Source: Tissierellaceae bacterium
Lineage (GTDB): Bacteria > Bacillota > Clostridia > Tissierellales > Tissierellaceae
Reading direction: 5' to 3'
Length of the DNA: 22,209 bases
NCBI GenBank assembly: GCA_023229175.1
Contig: JALNZV010000028.1
Location: forward strand, 1-22,209
Shown: positions 8,107-14,130 of the stretch, piece by piece
Layout of the letters: the number at the start of each line of letters is the position of its first letter
How positions within the stretch are numbered: position 1 is the first letter of the stretch
Program-made: the position numbers and the translations under genes
Notes under the pieces: generated by a model
Told to the model about the DNA's origin: nothing
What the model saw: the letters and a program-made list of their open reading frames with translations, nothing else
The model's database searches: none

Positions 8107-8124
8107 AATTATATGAGGTGAGAA

Positions 8125-9495
8125 ATGAAAAAGAAAACCATATTTATATGTGAAAATTGTGGATACGAAAGTATAGGTTACTATGGAAAATGTCCAGAAT
8201 GCGGTGCTTGGAACAGCCTGAAAGAATCTATTGTTCAGGAGAAGAAGGCTGGAGGCAGAGCTTTAGAAAATAGGAAATCTGTCCAAAGACTTAAAGACAT
8301 TGTATCTGCCAACAGCCACAGGATAATCACCAGCATAGGTGAATTTAATAGGGTAATGGGAGGCGGCATAGTTAGGGATTCTATTACCATATTGACTGCA
8401 AAGCCTGGAGCGGGAAAATCTACTTTATTGCTGCAAGTTGCCAACGATCTAGCCCAAAAAGACTTTAAAATTTTATATGCTACAGGGGAAGAGAGCGAGT
8501 CCCAGATAAAAAATAGAGCGGATAGAATAATCGACAAAATCCACCATAATGTCTGGGTAGTATCGGACAACAGTATGGACAATGTCCTGGATTTAGTAGG
8601 AGAGATAGATCCGGATTTGATAATCGTAGACAGTATACAGACCTTCACCTTAGGAGCTTTTCCAAACTCTAGAGCTGGTTCCCCCACCCAAACAATGGAA
8701 TGTGCTAGTGAGTTAGTAAAGATTGCCAAGGGTTCGGAAAGGCCAAGGGCAGTTATGATGATTGGACAGATGACAAAGGAAGACGAAATAGCAGGTGTAC
8801 GAGCCCTAGAGCACCTAGTTGATGCCGTACTAATCATAGATGGTGAAAGCGGCGAAGAATTGAGGACATTACTGACTACAAAAAACAGATATGGTTCCAC
8901 AGGAGAAATGGGATTTTTCTATATTACAGAAAAGGGCATGATATCCATAGACAACCCGTCGGAATATTTTATGACGGCAAGGGAAGAAAATACAGTAATG
9001 CCGGGCAGTTCAATCACAGTAGTCAGGGAGGGAACGAGGCCCATTATACTTGAGATAGAGTCTTTAGTTTCTGATTCTTTTACCCCATTTCCCTCTAGAA
9101 TTGGAGAGTCTTTAAGGCGGGAGCAGCTAAATACTTTAGTGTCCATCATAGAGCAAAGAGGAGGAATTAGTTTTTTTGACAAAAACGTGGTCATAAAAAC
9201 GACAGGTGGAATTAAACTAAAGGAACAGGCATCTAATTTAGCAGTACTTATGAGCATTGTTTCCTCAGTCAAGCAAAAAGGAATAGACAATGGCACTGTA
9301 TTCATAGCTGATGTAGGTCTAACTGGGGAACTAAAGAGGGTACCGTCCTTGGAGGCTAGGGTTAGGGAACTGGATAGAATGGGATTTAAGAAGGTATATG
9401 TTGCTCCAAATAGTGGGAAGGGCATTAAAACGAAGGACCTAAGAATTGTTGAGCATGACACATTAAAAGACGTAATCCGAGATGTGTTTAAATAA
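8125..9495 (+). CDS. radA: RadA (Sms), DNA repair and recombination ATPase
   Basis: RadA is a RecA-like hexameric helicase that helps branch migration and processing of recombination intermediates. It starts with a C4 zinc motif (C9, C12, C23, C26). A RecA-type ATPase follows with Walker A AKPGAGKST at 92-100 and Walker B LIIVDSIQT. The RadA-specific KNRYG motif is at 253-257 (usually KNRFG). The C-terminal part is the Lon-protease-like domain lacking the catalytic serine, with VFIADVGLTGELKRV. The 456 residues are standard. The start ATG follows GAGGTG by 5 bases. The clpC-radA order is conserved in Firmicutes. The gene normally next in line, disA, is not found here. Confidence 0.96.
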   Translation: MKKKTIFICENCGYESIGYYGKCPECGAWNSLKESIVQEKKAGGRALENRKSVQRLKDIVSANSHRIITSIGEFNRVMGGGIVRDSITILTAKPGAGKSTLLLQVANDLAQKDFKILYATGEESESQIKNRADRIIDKIHHNVWVVSDNSMDNVLDLVGEIDPDLIIVDSIQTFTLGAFPNSRAGSPTQTMECASELVKIAKGSERPRAVMMIGQMTKEDEIAGVRALEHLVDAVLIIDGESGEELRTLLTTKNRYGSTGEMGFFYITEKGMISIDNPSEYFMTAREENTVMPGSSITVVREGTRPIILEIESLVSDSFTPFPSRIGESLRREQLNTLVSIIEQRGGISFFDKNVVIKTTGGIKLKEQASNLAVLMSIVSSVKQKGIDNGTVFIADVGLTGELKRVPSLEARVRELDRMGFKKVYVAPNSGKGIKTKDLRIVEHDTLKDVIRDVFK

Positions 9496-9673
9496 AATAA
9501 TTTAAAAGATATTGAAGATAACCTTGTTTAAAAAAGCAAAAAGGTATAAACTATAAAAATAGTCTTATTCATTTTTGAACGAGGCGATTAAAGTGCATAG
9601 GAGATGAAGGAGATGTAAAGCGATAGCCATAGCACAAAACACAAAAGAAAACCAAACACGAAAGGATGATTTA
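9496..9673 (+). other. 178-base leader/intergenic region, unassigned
   Basis: No credible reading frame is present. The 5' half is AT-rich; a weak promoter may be formed by TTGTTT (9524-9529) and TATAAA (9545-9550), with poor 15-base spacing. The 3' half changes character: from about 9576 to 9636 it is purine-rich and holds a tandem GGAGATG at 9600-9606 and 9609-9615, plus GTGC (9593-9596) and GCAC (9631-9634) that could pair. An A- and C-rich unstructured stretch leads to the ribosome binding site AAAGGA. It looks like a structured 5' leader, but it matches no riboswitch class I can recognise by eye. Confidence 0.3.
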
Positions 9674-10219
9674 ATGAAAACGAAAGCTTTGTTATTAATT
9701 TTGGCAATGGTCCTTAGTATATCGATTTTGTCGGGGTGTACCACAAAACCACAGGAACAGGAAACTGGAGATAACAGTCAAACTGAAGTAGATGCTACAT
9801 CGTCAGCTTCCCAAGCAGTAGATGAAGCTAGCTTCAAAGAAAAGATTTCTAAGGATGGAAACTTTATCATAATTACTTCCAGCGATTTAAGTTTTTCAGA
9901 GGACTTAATTGTAGAGGGCACATTTGAAAATTCTGGTGGCTCAATTGCCAGATCCATAGCCCTTGCACAATACGATGAAGAAGGCAATGCCATAGAATTT
10001 AATTTAACAGTTCCAAATTTAGTCATAAAAAGTGAAAATGCCCTAATAGAATACGGCACCGTAAAGGGTAATGTATACGTAGAGGCTCCTGGTTTTAGAA
10101 CAAAAGAAACTACAATAGAAGGAAATCTATATTTCGCTACAGAAGAGCTTATGAACGAATTTGAGGCAGATGAAGGCACAGAAATTACTCAAGAAATAGC
10201 AGTTAAAGAATATGAATAA
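9674..10219 (+). CDS. Lipoprotein with a short beta-helix (bactofilin-like) segment
   Basis: The N-terminus MKTK is followed by a hydrophobic run (5-19) and a lipobox LSGC with Cys22 as the lipidation site. This indicates a lipoprotein on the outer face of the cytoplasmic membrane. Residues 23-50 are a Thr/Ser/Gln/Glu-rich linker. From about 60 the chain alternates short strands with turns (LIVEGTFENSGG, ALIEYGTVKGNVYVEA, TTIEGNLYFATEE). This GNLxV-type pattern is seen in polymer-forming bactofilin/DUF583-like beta-helices, but here it is short. The ATG is 7 bases after AAAGGA. It is monocistronic, between an unusual leader and a terminator. The function is unknown; a cell-envelope structural role is inference. 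Confidence 0.75.
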   Translation: MKTKALLLILAMVLSISILSGCTTKPQEQETGDNSQTEVDATSSASQAVDEASFKEKISKDGNFIIITSSDLSFSEDLIVEGTFENSGGSIARSIALAQYDEEGNAIEFNLTVPNLVIKSENALIEYGTVKGNVYVEAPGFRTKETTIEGNLYFATEELMNEFEADEGTEITQEIAVKEYE

Positions 10220-10248
10220 AACCAGCATATGCTGGTTTTATTATTTTT
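10217..10248. terminator. Bidirectional terminator (24-base perfect palindrome)
   Basis: Bases 10217-10240 form a perfect palindrome (AAAACCAGCATA and its complement) that includes the TAA stop of the lipoprotein gene. On the plus strand it is followed by TTATTTTT. It separates the lipoprotein gene from the convergent cysteine-rich gene, whose stop is at 10248-10250, and can serve both. Confidence 0.85.
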
Positions 10249-10655
10249 CACTTTAGTGTATATATTCCCAAGGTCTTTATAGTATTGTATTCGTCCTTAA
10301 GTATACTACTTAGGTCAAGCCCTAGAGAATTGGAAAGGGCAGATAGATAGAATATATAGGAGCCTATTTCCTCGCTGATTACTTCCTTACAATTATTGCA
10401 AACTTTTCCTTCAATGTGGGATTCCACAGTATTTAACATATCTTGAAAAGAACCATTGCCAAAATCTTGCTTACTGGCATCGATGGAAATACAGCCACAA
10501 GTGGTTACTGATTTGGCTACAGCTCTATTAATACGGGCATTATATTCATCTAGCTTAGTCATAATATCTAATATGCTCTTGTGTCTAATGAGAACTTGGG
10601 AAACTTGATCTTGAAAATCTTTACACATGTCTAAATTAGCAATATTATCGTTCAT
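10248..10655 (-). CDS. Small cysteine-rich helical protein, function unknown
   Basis: The 135 residues have no signal peptide or membrane segment and look cytosolic. An N-terminal helix region (about 14-49, LIRHKSILDIMTKLDEYNARINRAVAKS) is followed by a CGC pair (C53, C55), then C86-N-N-C89, then EEIGSYIFYLSALSNSLGLDLSS (95-117). The last segment has the look of the second metal-site helix of MazG/all-alpha NTP pyrophosphatases, but the D of the usual ExxD is replaced (EEIGSY), so enzymatic activity is doubtful. The CxC and CxxC could bind a metal. The frame runs back to TTG 10721, but that codon lies in the -35 box of its own promoter. ATG 10655, after GGGAGTGAG, is the true start. Similar proteins seem familiar from Clostridia, with no known role. 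Confidence 0.75.
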   Translation of the reverse strand: MNDNIANLDMCKDFQDQVSQVLIRHKSILDIMTKLDEYNARINRAVAKSVTTCGCISIDASKQDFGNGSFQDMLNTVESHIEGKVCNNCKEVISEEIGSYIFYLSALSNSLGLDLSSILKDEYNTIKTLGIYTLK

Positions 10656-10691
10656 AATCTCACTCCCGTCAAAGTTATTTGCTATATTACA

Positions 10692-10721
10692 ATTATACTT
10701 ACAGGGACAAGTAGTTGTCAA
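10692..10721 (-). promoter_or_regulatory. Sigma-A promoter of the cysteine-rich gene
   Basis: On the minus strand TTGACA (10721-10716) and TATAAT (10697-10692) are both perfect, with an 18-base spacer. The expected start is near 10685, giving a leader of about 30 bases to ATG 10655. It rules out translation from TTG 10721. Confidence 0.85.
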
Positions 10722-10786
10722 ATATTTCTATCAATTATTTTTATTAATTAATTTGCAAAAAAAGCTTGTGAAATAGAGAAAAATCA

Positions 10787-10816
10787 TTGACAATACAAAT
10801 GAGTCTATGATAAAAT
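10787..10816 (+). promoter_or_regulatory. carD promoter P1
   Basis: TTGACA (10787-10792), an 18-base spacer and TGATAAAAT, which combines an extended TGn with a one-mismatch -10 (10811-10816). Confidence 0.75.
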
Positions 10817-10822
10817 ATAATC

Positions 10823-10851
10823 TTTACAATTTCAGCCCAATATTGTATAAT
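10823..10851 (+). promoter_or_regulatory. carD promoter P2
   Basis: TTTACA (10823-10828), a 17-base spacer and a perfect TATAAT (10846-10851). Its start would be near 10858, about 25 bases before the carD ATG. The P2 -35 lies about where P1 transcription begins, so the two promoters probably compete. Confidence 0.85.
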
Positions 10852-10882
10852 ATTAGATACTAGGTAAATAGGAGGTTTACAT

Positions 10883-11374
10883 ATGTTTAATGTGGGAGAT
10901 AAAGTAGTTTACCCAATGCATGGAGCTGGAATAATCGAAGGTATTGAAGAAAAAGAAATTTTAGGAGAGATAAGAAAATACTTTATAATGAGGATGCCCA
11001 TTGGAGATATGAAGGTCATGGTTCCTGTAGACAATGTAGAGGAAGTCGGCGTTAGGGAGATAATAGACCCAACTGAATTAGATAGAGTTATATCTATTTT
11101 AAAGGGCAGTAAAACTTCTATGCCTCAAAATTGGAACAGAAGGTACAGAATTAATATGGATAGGATTAAATCGGGAGATATATTTGAAATAGCAGCGGTA
11201 GTGCGTAATCTACTTATGATGGATTTGGAAAAGGGCCTGTCAACAGGTGAGAAAAAGATGTTGAGTTCTGCCAAACAAATGTTGCTATCAGAAATGGTCT
11301 TAGTCTCCGATTCAGATATAGAGAAAATAGAAAAGCTAGTAATCGATGCAGTTAAATACGAAGAAGAAATTTAG
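10883..11374 (+). CDS. carD: CarD/CdnL-family RNA polymerase-binding regulator
   Basis: CarD-type proteins bind the beta subunit of RNA polymerase and stabilise the open complex at many promoters. The N-terminal Tudor-like RNAP-interaction domain (about 1-65) starts with FNVGDKVVYPMHGAGII and contains IRKYFIM and KVMVPVDN. The C-terminal helical DNA-contact domain (about 75-160) has the NWNRRYRINMDRIKSGDIFEIAAVVRNL signature of the family. The 163 residues are typical. The ATG is 7 bases after GGAGG. Two tandem promoters suggest strong or growth-dependent expression. A T-rich run follows the stop without a stem, so transcription may continue into the PIN/TRAM gene 70 bases on. Confidence 0.95.
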   Translation: MFNVGDKVVYPMHGAGIIEGIEEKEILGEIRKYFIMRMPIGDMKVMVPVDNVEEVGVREIIDPTELDRVISILKGSKTSMPQNWNRRYRINMDRIKSGDIFEIAAVVRNLLMMDLEKGLSTGEKKMLSSAKQMLLSEMVLVSDSDIEKIEKLVIDAVKYEEEI

Positions 11375-11444
11375 CTTTTATTTTGTGTTTTTTTTGTTTA
11401 TAATTTAAATTATTGGCAATAACTATATTATAGGAGGTGAATAT

Positions 11445-12539
11445 ATGGTAGATAAAATAACAAAAGTAATCATAGGCGTCTTAGGAATGATTGTAGGATA
11501 TAGTATATTGTCGTTGTTTGTCAATATGGGAATCATTCATCTAGTCAGGGATGGTTGGCTAAACTTAGCCGTTTATTTGGGTGTTTCAATAGTATTTGGA
11601 ATTATATTTTTTTCAATTTCTTCTAAAATAACTCACAGAGGTAGGAAATTAATAAAAAACATTGAAAATGAATTAGAAAAGTTTTCGGTATACGACATTG
11701 CCATATCTTCTGTTGGACTTATTATTGGTTTGTTAATTGCACTGATATTGACTTTGCCGATTAACAACTTGGGGATACCGTATATAGGCGTAATCGCATC
11801 TATTCTCTTATATGGAATATTTGGGTATCTTGGCCTTACAATTCCCCATAGAAAAAGGGATGATATACAAAATACCCTAGGCAATATAAGGAGAAATCCC
11901 AGAGATAAGATAAAAATACCAAATAAAGTATATCCCAAAATACTAGATACCTCCGTCATCATCGACGGGAGAATAGCAGACATCTGTAAGACAGGGTTCA
12001 TAGAAGGGCCCCTGATTATTCCAGAATTTGTACTGGAGGAACTTCAGCATATCGCAGACTCTTCCGACTCCTTAAAAAGGAATAGAGGCAGGAGAGGTTT
12101 AGATATATTAAATAAAATTCAAAAAGAATTAGATATAGAGGTAATTATAAACGACAAAAAGTTCGAAGATGTACAAGAGGTAGATTCGAAATTGTTGAAA
12201 TTAACTCAGCTGCTTAAGGGGAAAATAATCACAAATGACTACAACCTCAATAAGGTAGCAGAGGTCCAAGGAATCGAAGTATTAAATATTAATGAACTGG
12301 CTAACGCCGTAAAACCTGTTGTATTACCAGGTGAGGAAATGATGGTTCAAGTAGTTAGAGATGGGAAGGAGTTAAACCAAGGTTTGGCCTACTTAGATGA
12401 CGGCACTATGATTGTCGTCGAAAGCGGTAGAAAATTCATAGGTGAAACCATAGATGTCATAGTTACATCGGTGCTGCAGACTTCTGCAGGTAGGATGATA
12501 TTTGCTAAGCCAAAGTCCATGGTAGATAAGGCTGTTTAA
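11445..12539 (+). CDS. Membrane PIN/TRAM-domain protein (YacL type)
   Basis: The N-terminal third has four hydrophobic segments (about 5-29, 36-60, 82-103, 108-128). It is followed by a basic linker and a cytoplasmic PIN nuclease domain (about 165-290) opening with ILDTSVIIDGRIAD (Asp168) and closing with the acidic ITNDYNL (Asp265). A TRAM RNA-binding domain (about 300-360) follows, with GKELNQGLAYLDDGTMIVV. The 364 residues and the architecture equal B. subtilis YacL, whose substrate is not established. The PIN acidic residues are present, so metal-dependent RNase activity is plausible. The ATG is 7 bases after GGAGG. In Bacillus yacL lies between disA and ispD; here the ispD side of that order is kept. 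Confidence 0.93.
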   Translation: MVDKITKVIIGVLGMIVGYSILSLFVNMGIIHLVRDGWLNLAVYLGVSIVFGIIFFSISSKITHRGRKLIKNIENELEKFSVYDIAISSVGLIIGLLIALILTLPINNLGIPYIGVIASILLYGIFGYLGLTIPHRKRDDIQNTLGNIRRNPRDKIKIPNKVYPKILDTSVIIDGRIADICKTGFIEGPLIIPEFVLEELQHIADSSDSLKRNRGRRGLDILNKIQKELDIEVIINDKKFEDVQEVDSKLLKLTQLLKGKIITNDYNLNKVAEVQGIEVLNINELANAVKPVVLPGEEMMVQVVRDGKELNQGLAYLDDGTMIVVESGRKFIGETIDVIVTSVLQTSAGRMIFAKPKSMVDKAV

Positions 12540-12567
12540 GACCCGCAAGGGTCTTTAATTTTATTTG
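12538..12567 (+). terminator. Rho-independent terminator with GCAA tetraloop
   Basis: AAGACCC/GGGTCTT (12538-12544 with 12549-12555) closes a GCAA (GNRA) loop, followed by TAATTTTATTT. It overlaps the stop codon of the PIN/TRAM gene and ends just at the -35 of the ispD promoter. Confidence 0.85.
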
Positions 12568-12592
12568 CTCTTATACCATAATGTGTTATAAT
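12565..12592 (+). promoter_or_regulatory. ispD-ispF promoter
   Basis: TTGCTC (12565-12570), a 16-base spacer and an extended -10 TGTTATAAT (12584-12592). The start would be near 12599, just ahead of the GAGGTG ribosome binding site, so the leader is only about 13 bases. Confidence 0.7.
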
Positions 12593-12611
12593 ACTCTAAG
12601 AGGTGAAGGCC

Positions 12612-13352
12612 ATGTACAAAAACAATTATATATCTGTCATAATTGCCGCAGCGGGAATGAGCAATAGAATGGGCAGCAAAATCAATAAACAGTTTATAGC
12701 CATAGGGAGCAAGCCCATATTGGCACATGCAGTGGAAAAATTTGAGAGATGCAGATATATAGATGAAATAATTATAGTTTCAAAGGAAGAGGAAATTGAA
12801 TATTGCCGCAAGGAAATAGTTAGAAAATATAGATTTAATAAGGTGATAAATATTGTAAGGGGTGGAAAGGAAAGGCAAGATTCCGTATATAATGGAATAT
12901 TAGCCTTAGATGAAAAATCTGACATCGTATTGATACACGACGGTGCCAGGCCCTTTGTCAAGATAGAAAACATAGAGGACAGTATAAAATGCGCCGCAGA
13001 CCACGGAGCATGTGTAGTGGGAGTACCTGTCACAGATACTATCAAAGTAGTAAATGAGCATAGGTCCATAGACAATACGCCCCAAAGAAGCTTGCTATGG
13101 GCTGCACAGACACCCCAAAGTTTCTATAAGGATACTATCTTAAAGGCCTATGAAAAGGCGCAGATAGATGGATTTTTAGGCACAGATGACAGCTCCTTGG
13201 TGGAGCGAATGGGCCACGAGGTTAAAATGGTCATGGGCTCCTATGAAAACATAAAAATAACTACTCCGGAGGACATAATCCTGGGGGAGTCCCTAATAAG
13301 GGGCAAGGAGAAGGTTTATAGCAGAAGAAAATTTTTATTTCAAAGCAGATAA
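12612..13352 (+). CDS. ispD: IspD, 2-C-methyl-D-erythritol 4-phosphate cytidylyltransferase
   Basis: IspD makes CDP-methylerythritol from MEP and CTP, the third step of the non-mevalonate isoprenoid pathway. The nucleotidyltransferase N-terminus IIAAAGMSNRMGSKINKQF holds the CTP-binding loop (Ala12-Arg19) and lysine 26. Later motifs are GGKERQDSVYNGI, VLIHDGARPFV, VVGVPVTDTIK and TPQSFY, followed by GTDDSSLVE. The 246 residues fit the family. GTG 12603 is in frame but is part of the GAGGTG ribosome binding site (12600-12605); ATG 12612, 6 bases on, is chosen. It is first in a two-gene operon with ispF, 11 bases downstream. The cytosolic enzyme is a single-domain IspD, not an IspDF fusion. Confidence 0.95.
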   Translation: MYKNNYISVIIAAAGMSNRMGSKINKQFIAIGSKPILAHAVEKFERCRYIDEIIIVSKEEEIEYCRKEIVRKYRFNKVINIVRGGKERQDSVYNGILALDEKSDIVLIHDGARPFVKIENIEDSIKCAADHGACVVGVPVTDTIKVVNEHRSIDNTPQRSLLWAAQTPQSFYKDTILKAYEKAQIDGFLGTDDSSLVERMGHEVKMVMGSYENIKITTPEDIILGESLIRGKEKVYSRRKFLFQSR

Positions 13353-13363
13353 AAGGTGATAAA

Positions 13364-13837
13364 GTGAGAATAGGATTTGGTTATGACGTTCATCAATTGG
13401 CAGAAAACAGGAAGCTGATAATAGGTGGGGTTCACATTCCCTACGACAAAGGATTATCGGGTCATTCAGATGCTGATGTGCTGGTTCACGCAATTATGGA
13501 CAGCATACTAGGCGCATTGGCGTTGGGGGATATTGGCAAACACTTTCCAGATACAGATATGAAATACAAAGATATATCAAGCATCTACCTATTGTCCAAG
13601 GTCCGTGAAATAATGGATAATTCAGGGTATGAAATAGGAAATATAGATGCAACCATAGGGGCACAAAGACCTAAACTTTCGTCCTATATAGACAGTATGA
13701 GAGAAATAATTGGAGATACACTAAAGACCGCGTCAAATAACATAAATGTCAAGGCAACTACTACTGAGCACCTGGGGTTTGTGGGCAGGGAAGAAGGCAT
13801 ATCTGCCTACGCAGTATGCTTACTTCAAAAAAAGTAA
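13364..13837 (+). CDS. ispF: IspF, 2-C-methyl-D-erythritol 2,4-cyclodiphosphate synthase
   Basis: IspF cyclises CDP-methylerythritol 2-phosphate to MEcPP with release of CMP; it works as a trimer. The N-terminal GYDVHQL supplies zinc ligands Asp8 and His10. HSDADVLVHAIMDSILGAL supplies the third ligand His42. IGDIGKHFPDTD-like residues (ALGDIGKHFPDTD) and the C-terminal TTTEHLGFVGREEGISAYAVCLL are family signatures. The 157 residues are standard. The start is GTG, 5 bases after AAAGGTG. It follows ispD by 11 bases and is the last gene of the operon. No terminator follows; the promoter of the proS leader begins on the base after the stop codon. Confidence 0.96.
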   Translation: MRIGFGYDVHQLAENRKLIIGGVHIPYDKGLSGHSDADVLVHAIMDSILGALALGDIGKHFPDTDMKYKDISSIYLLSKVREIMDNSGYEIGNIDATIGAQRPKLSSYIDSMREIIGDTLKTASNNINVKATTTEHLGFVGREEGISAYAVCLLQKK

Positions 13838-13866
13838 TTGACACATATTGACTGTACTAGTATAAT
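13838..13866 (+). promoter_or_regulatory. Consensus promoter of the proS T-box transcript
   Basis: TTGACA and TATAAT are both perfect, with a 17-base spacer. The -35 begins on the base directly after the ispF stop codon. The expected start is near 13873. Confidence 0.92.
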
Positions 13867-13889
13867 AGAAACAATAAAATTTTATAAAT

Positions 13890-14113
13890 GGCTATGATAG
13901 GAATAGTAAATATTCATACTCTACAGAGAGGAAGACAATTGGTGGAAGTTTTTCGGCAATATGGATATTGAACCTACCCTAGAGCCTTTGGCGACTAAGC
14001 CAATACGATTGTATCGTTATAACTGATGAGTGAATCTTAATATTAAGATTTATTAGAGTGGTACCGCGGAGCATAGCCTTTCGTCTCTTTTGAGATGAGA
14101 GGTTTTATTAATT
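13890..14113 (+). promoter_or_regulatory. T-box riboswitch for proS (specifier CCU, proline)
   Basis: The T-box core TGGTACCGCGG is at 14059-14069. Stem I contains the AGAGAGGAAG and GGTGGAAG conserved blocks (13925-13948) and the specifier loop GAA-CCT-ACC with the proline codon CCT at 13973-13975. UGGU of the T-box loop can pair with the ACCA end of an uncharged tRNA-Pro that has discriminator A. Uncharged tRNA-Pro would stabilise the antiterminator (AGAG 14055-14058 with CTCT 14085-14088) and allow proS transcription. Charged tRNA leaves the terminator at 14077-14106. Specifier identity and downstream gene agree. Confidence 0.95.
14077..14106 (+). terminator. Conditional terminator of the T-box leader
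   Basis: An 11-bp stem with two G-U pairs (14077-14087 with 14092-14102), a TTTT loop and TTTTATT after it. Its 5' arm includes the bases needed for the competing antiterminator. Confidence 0.85.
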
Positions 14114-14130
14114 ATAAGGAGGAAAATTAA

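Noticed and set aside
8235..9461. Two long minus-strand frames (8235-8900 and 8919-9461) opposite radA
   Set aside because: They are serine/leucine-rich shadows of a well-supported radA, with no ribosome binding site or promoter and no recognisable domain.
10664..10722. Two GTCAAA half-sites near the cysteine-rich gene as a CtsR operator
   Set aside because: They are about 50 bases apart instead of the three-base spacing needed, and one is part of the -35 box.
11372..11400. T-rich run after carD as a terminator
   Set aside because: There is a long T stretch but no stem before it, so it does not qualify; TATAAT at 11399-11404 could be a weak promoter, but its -35 is poor.
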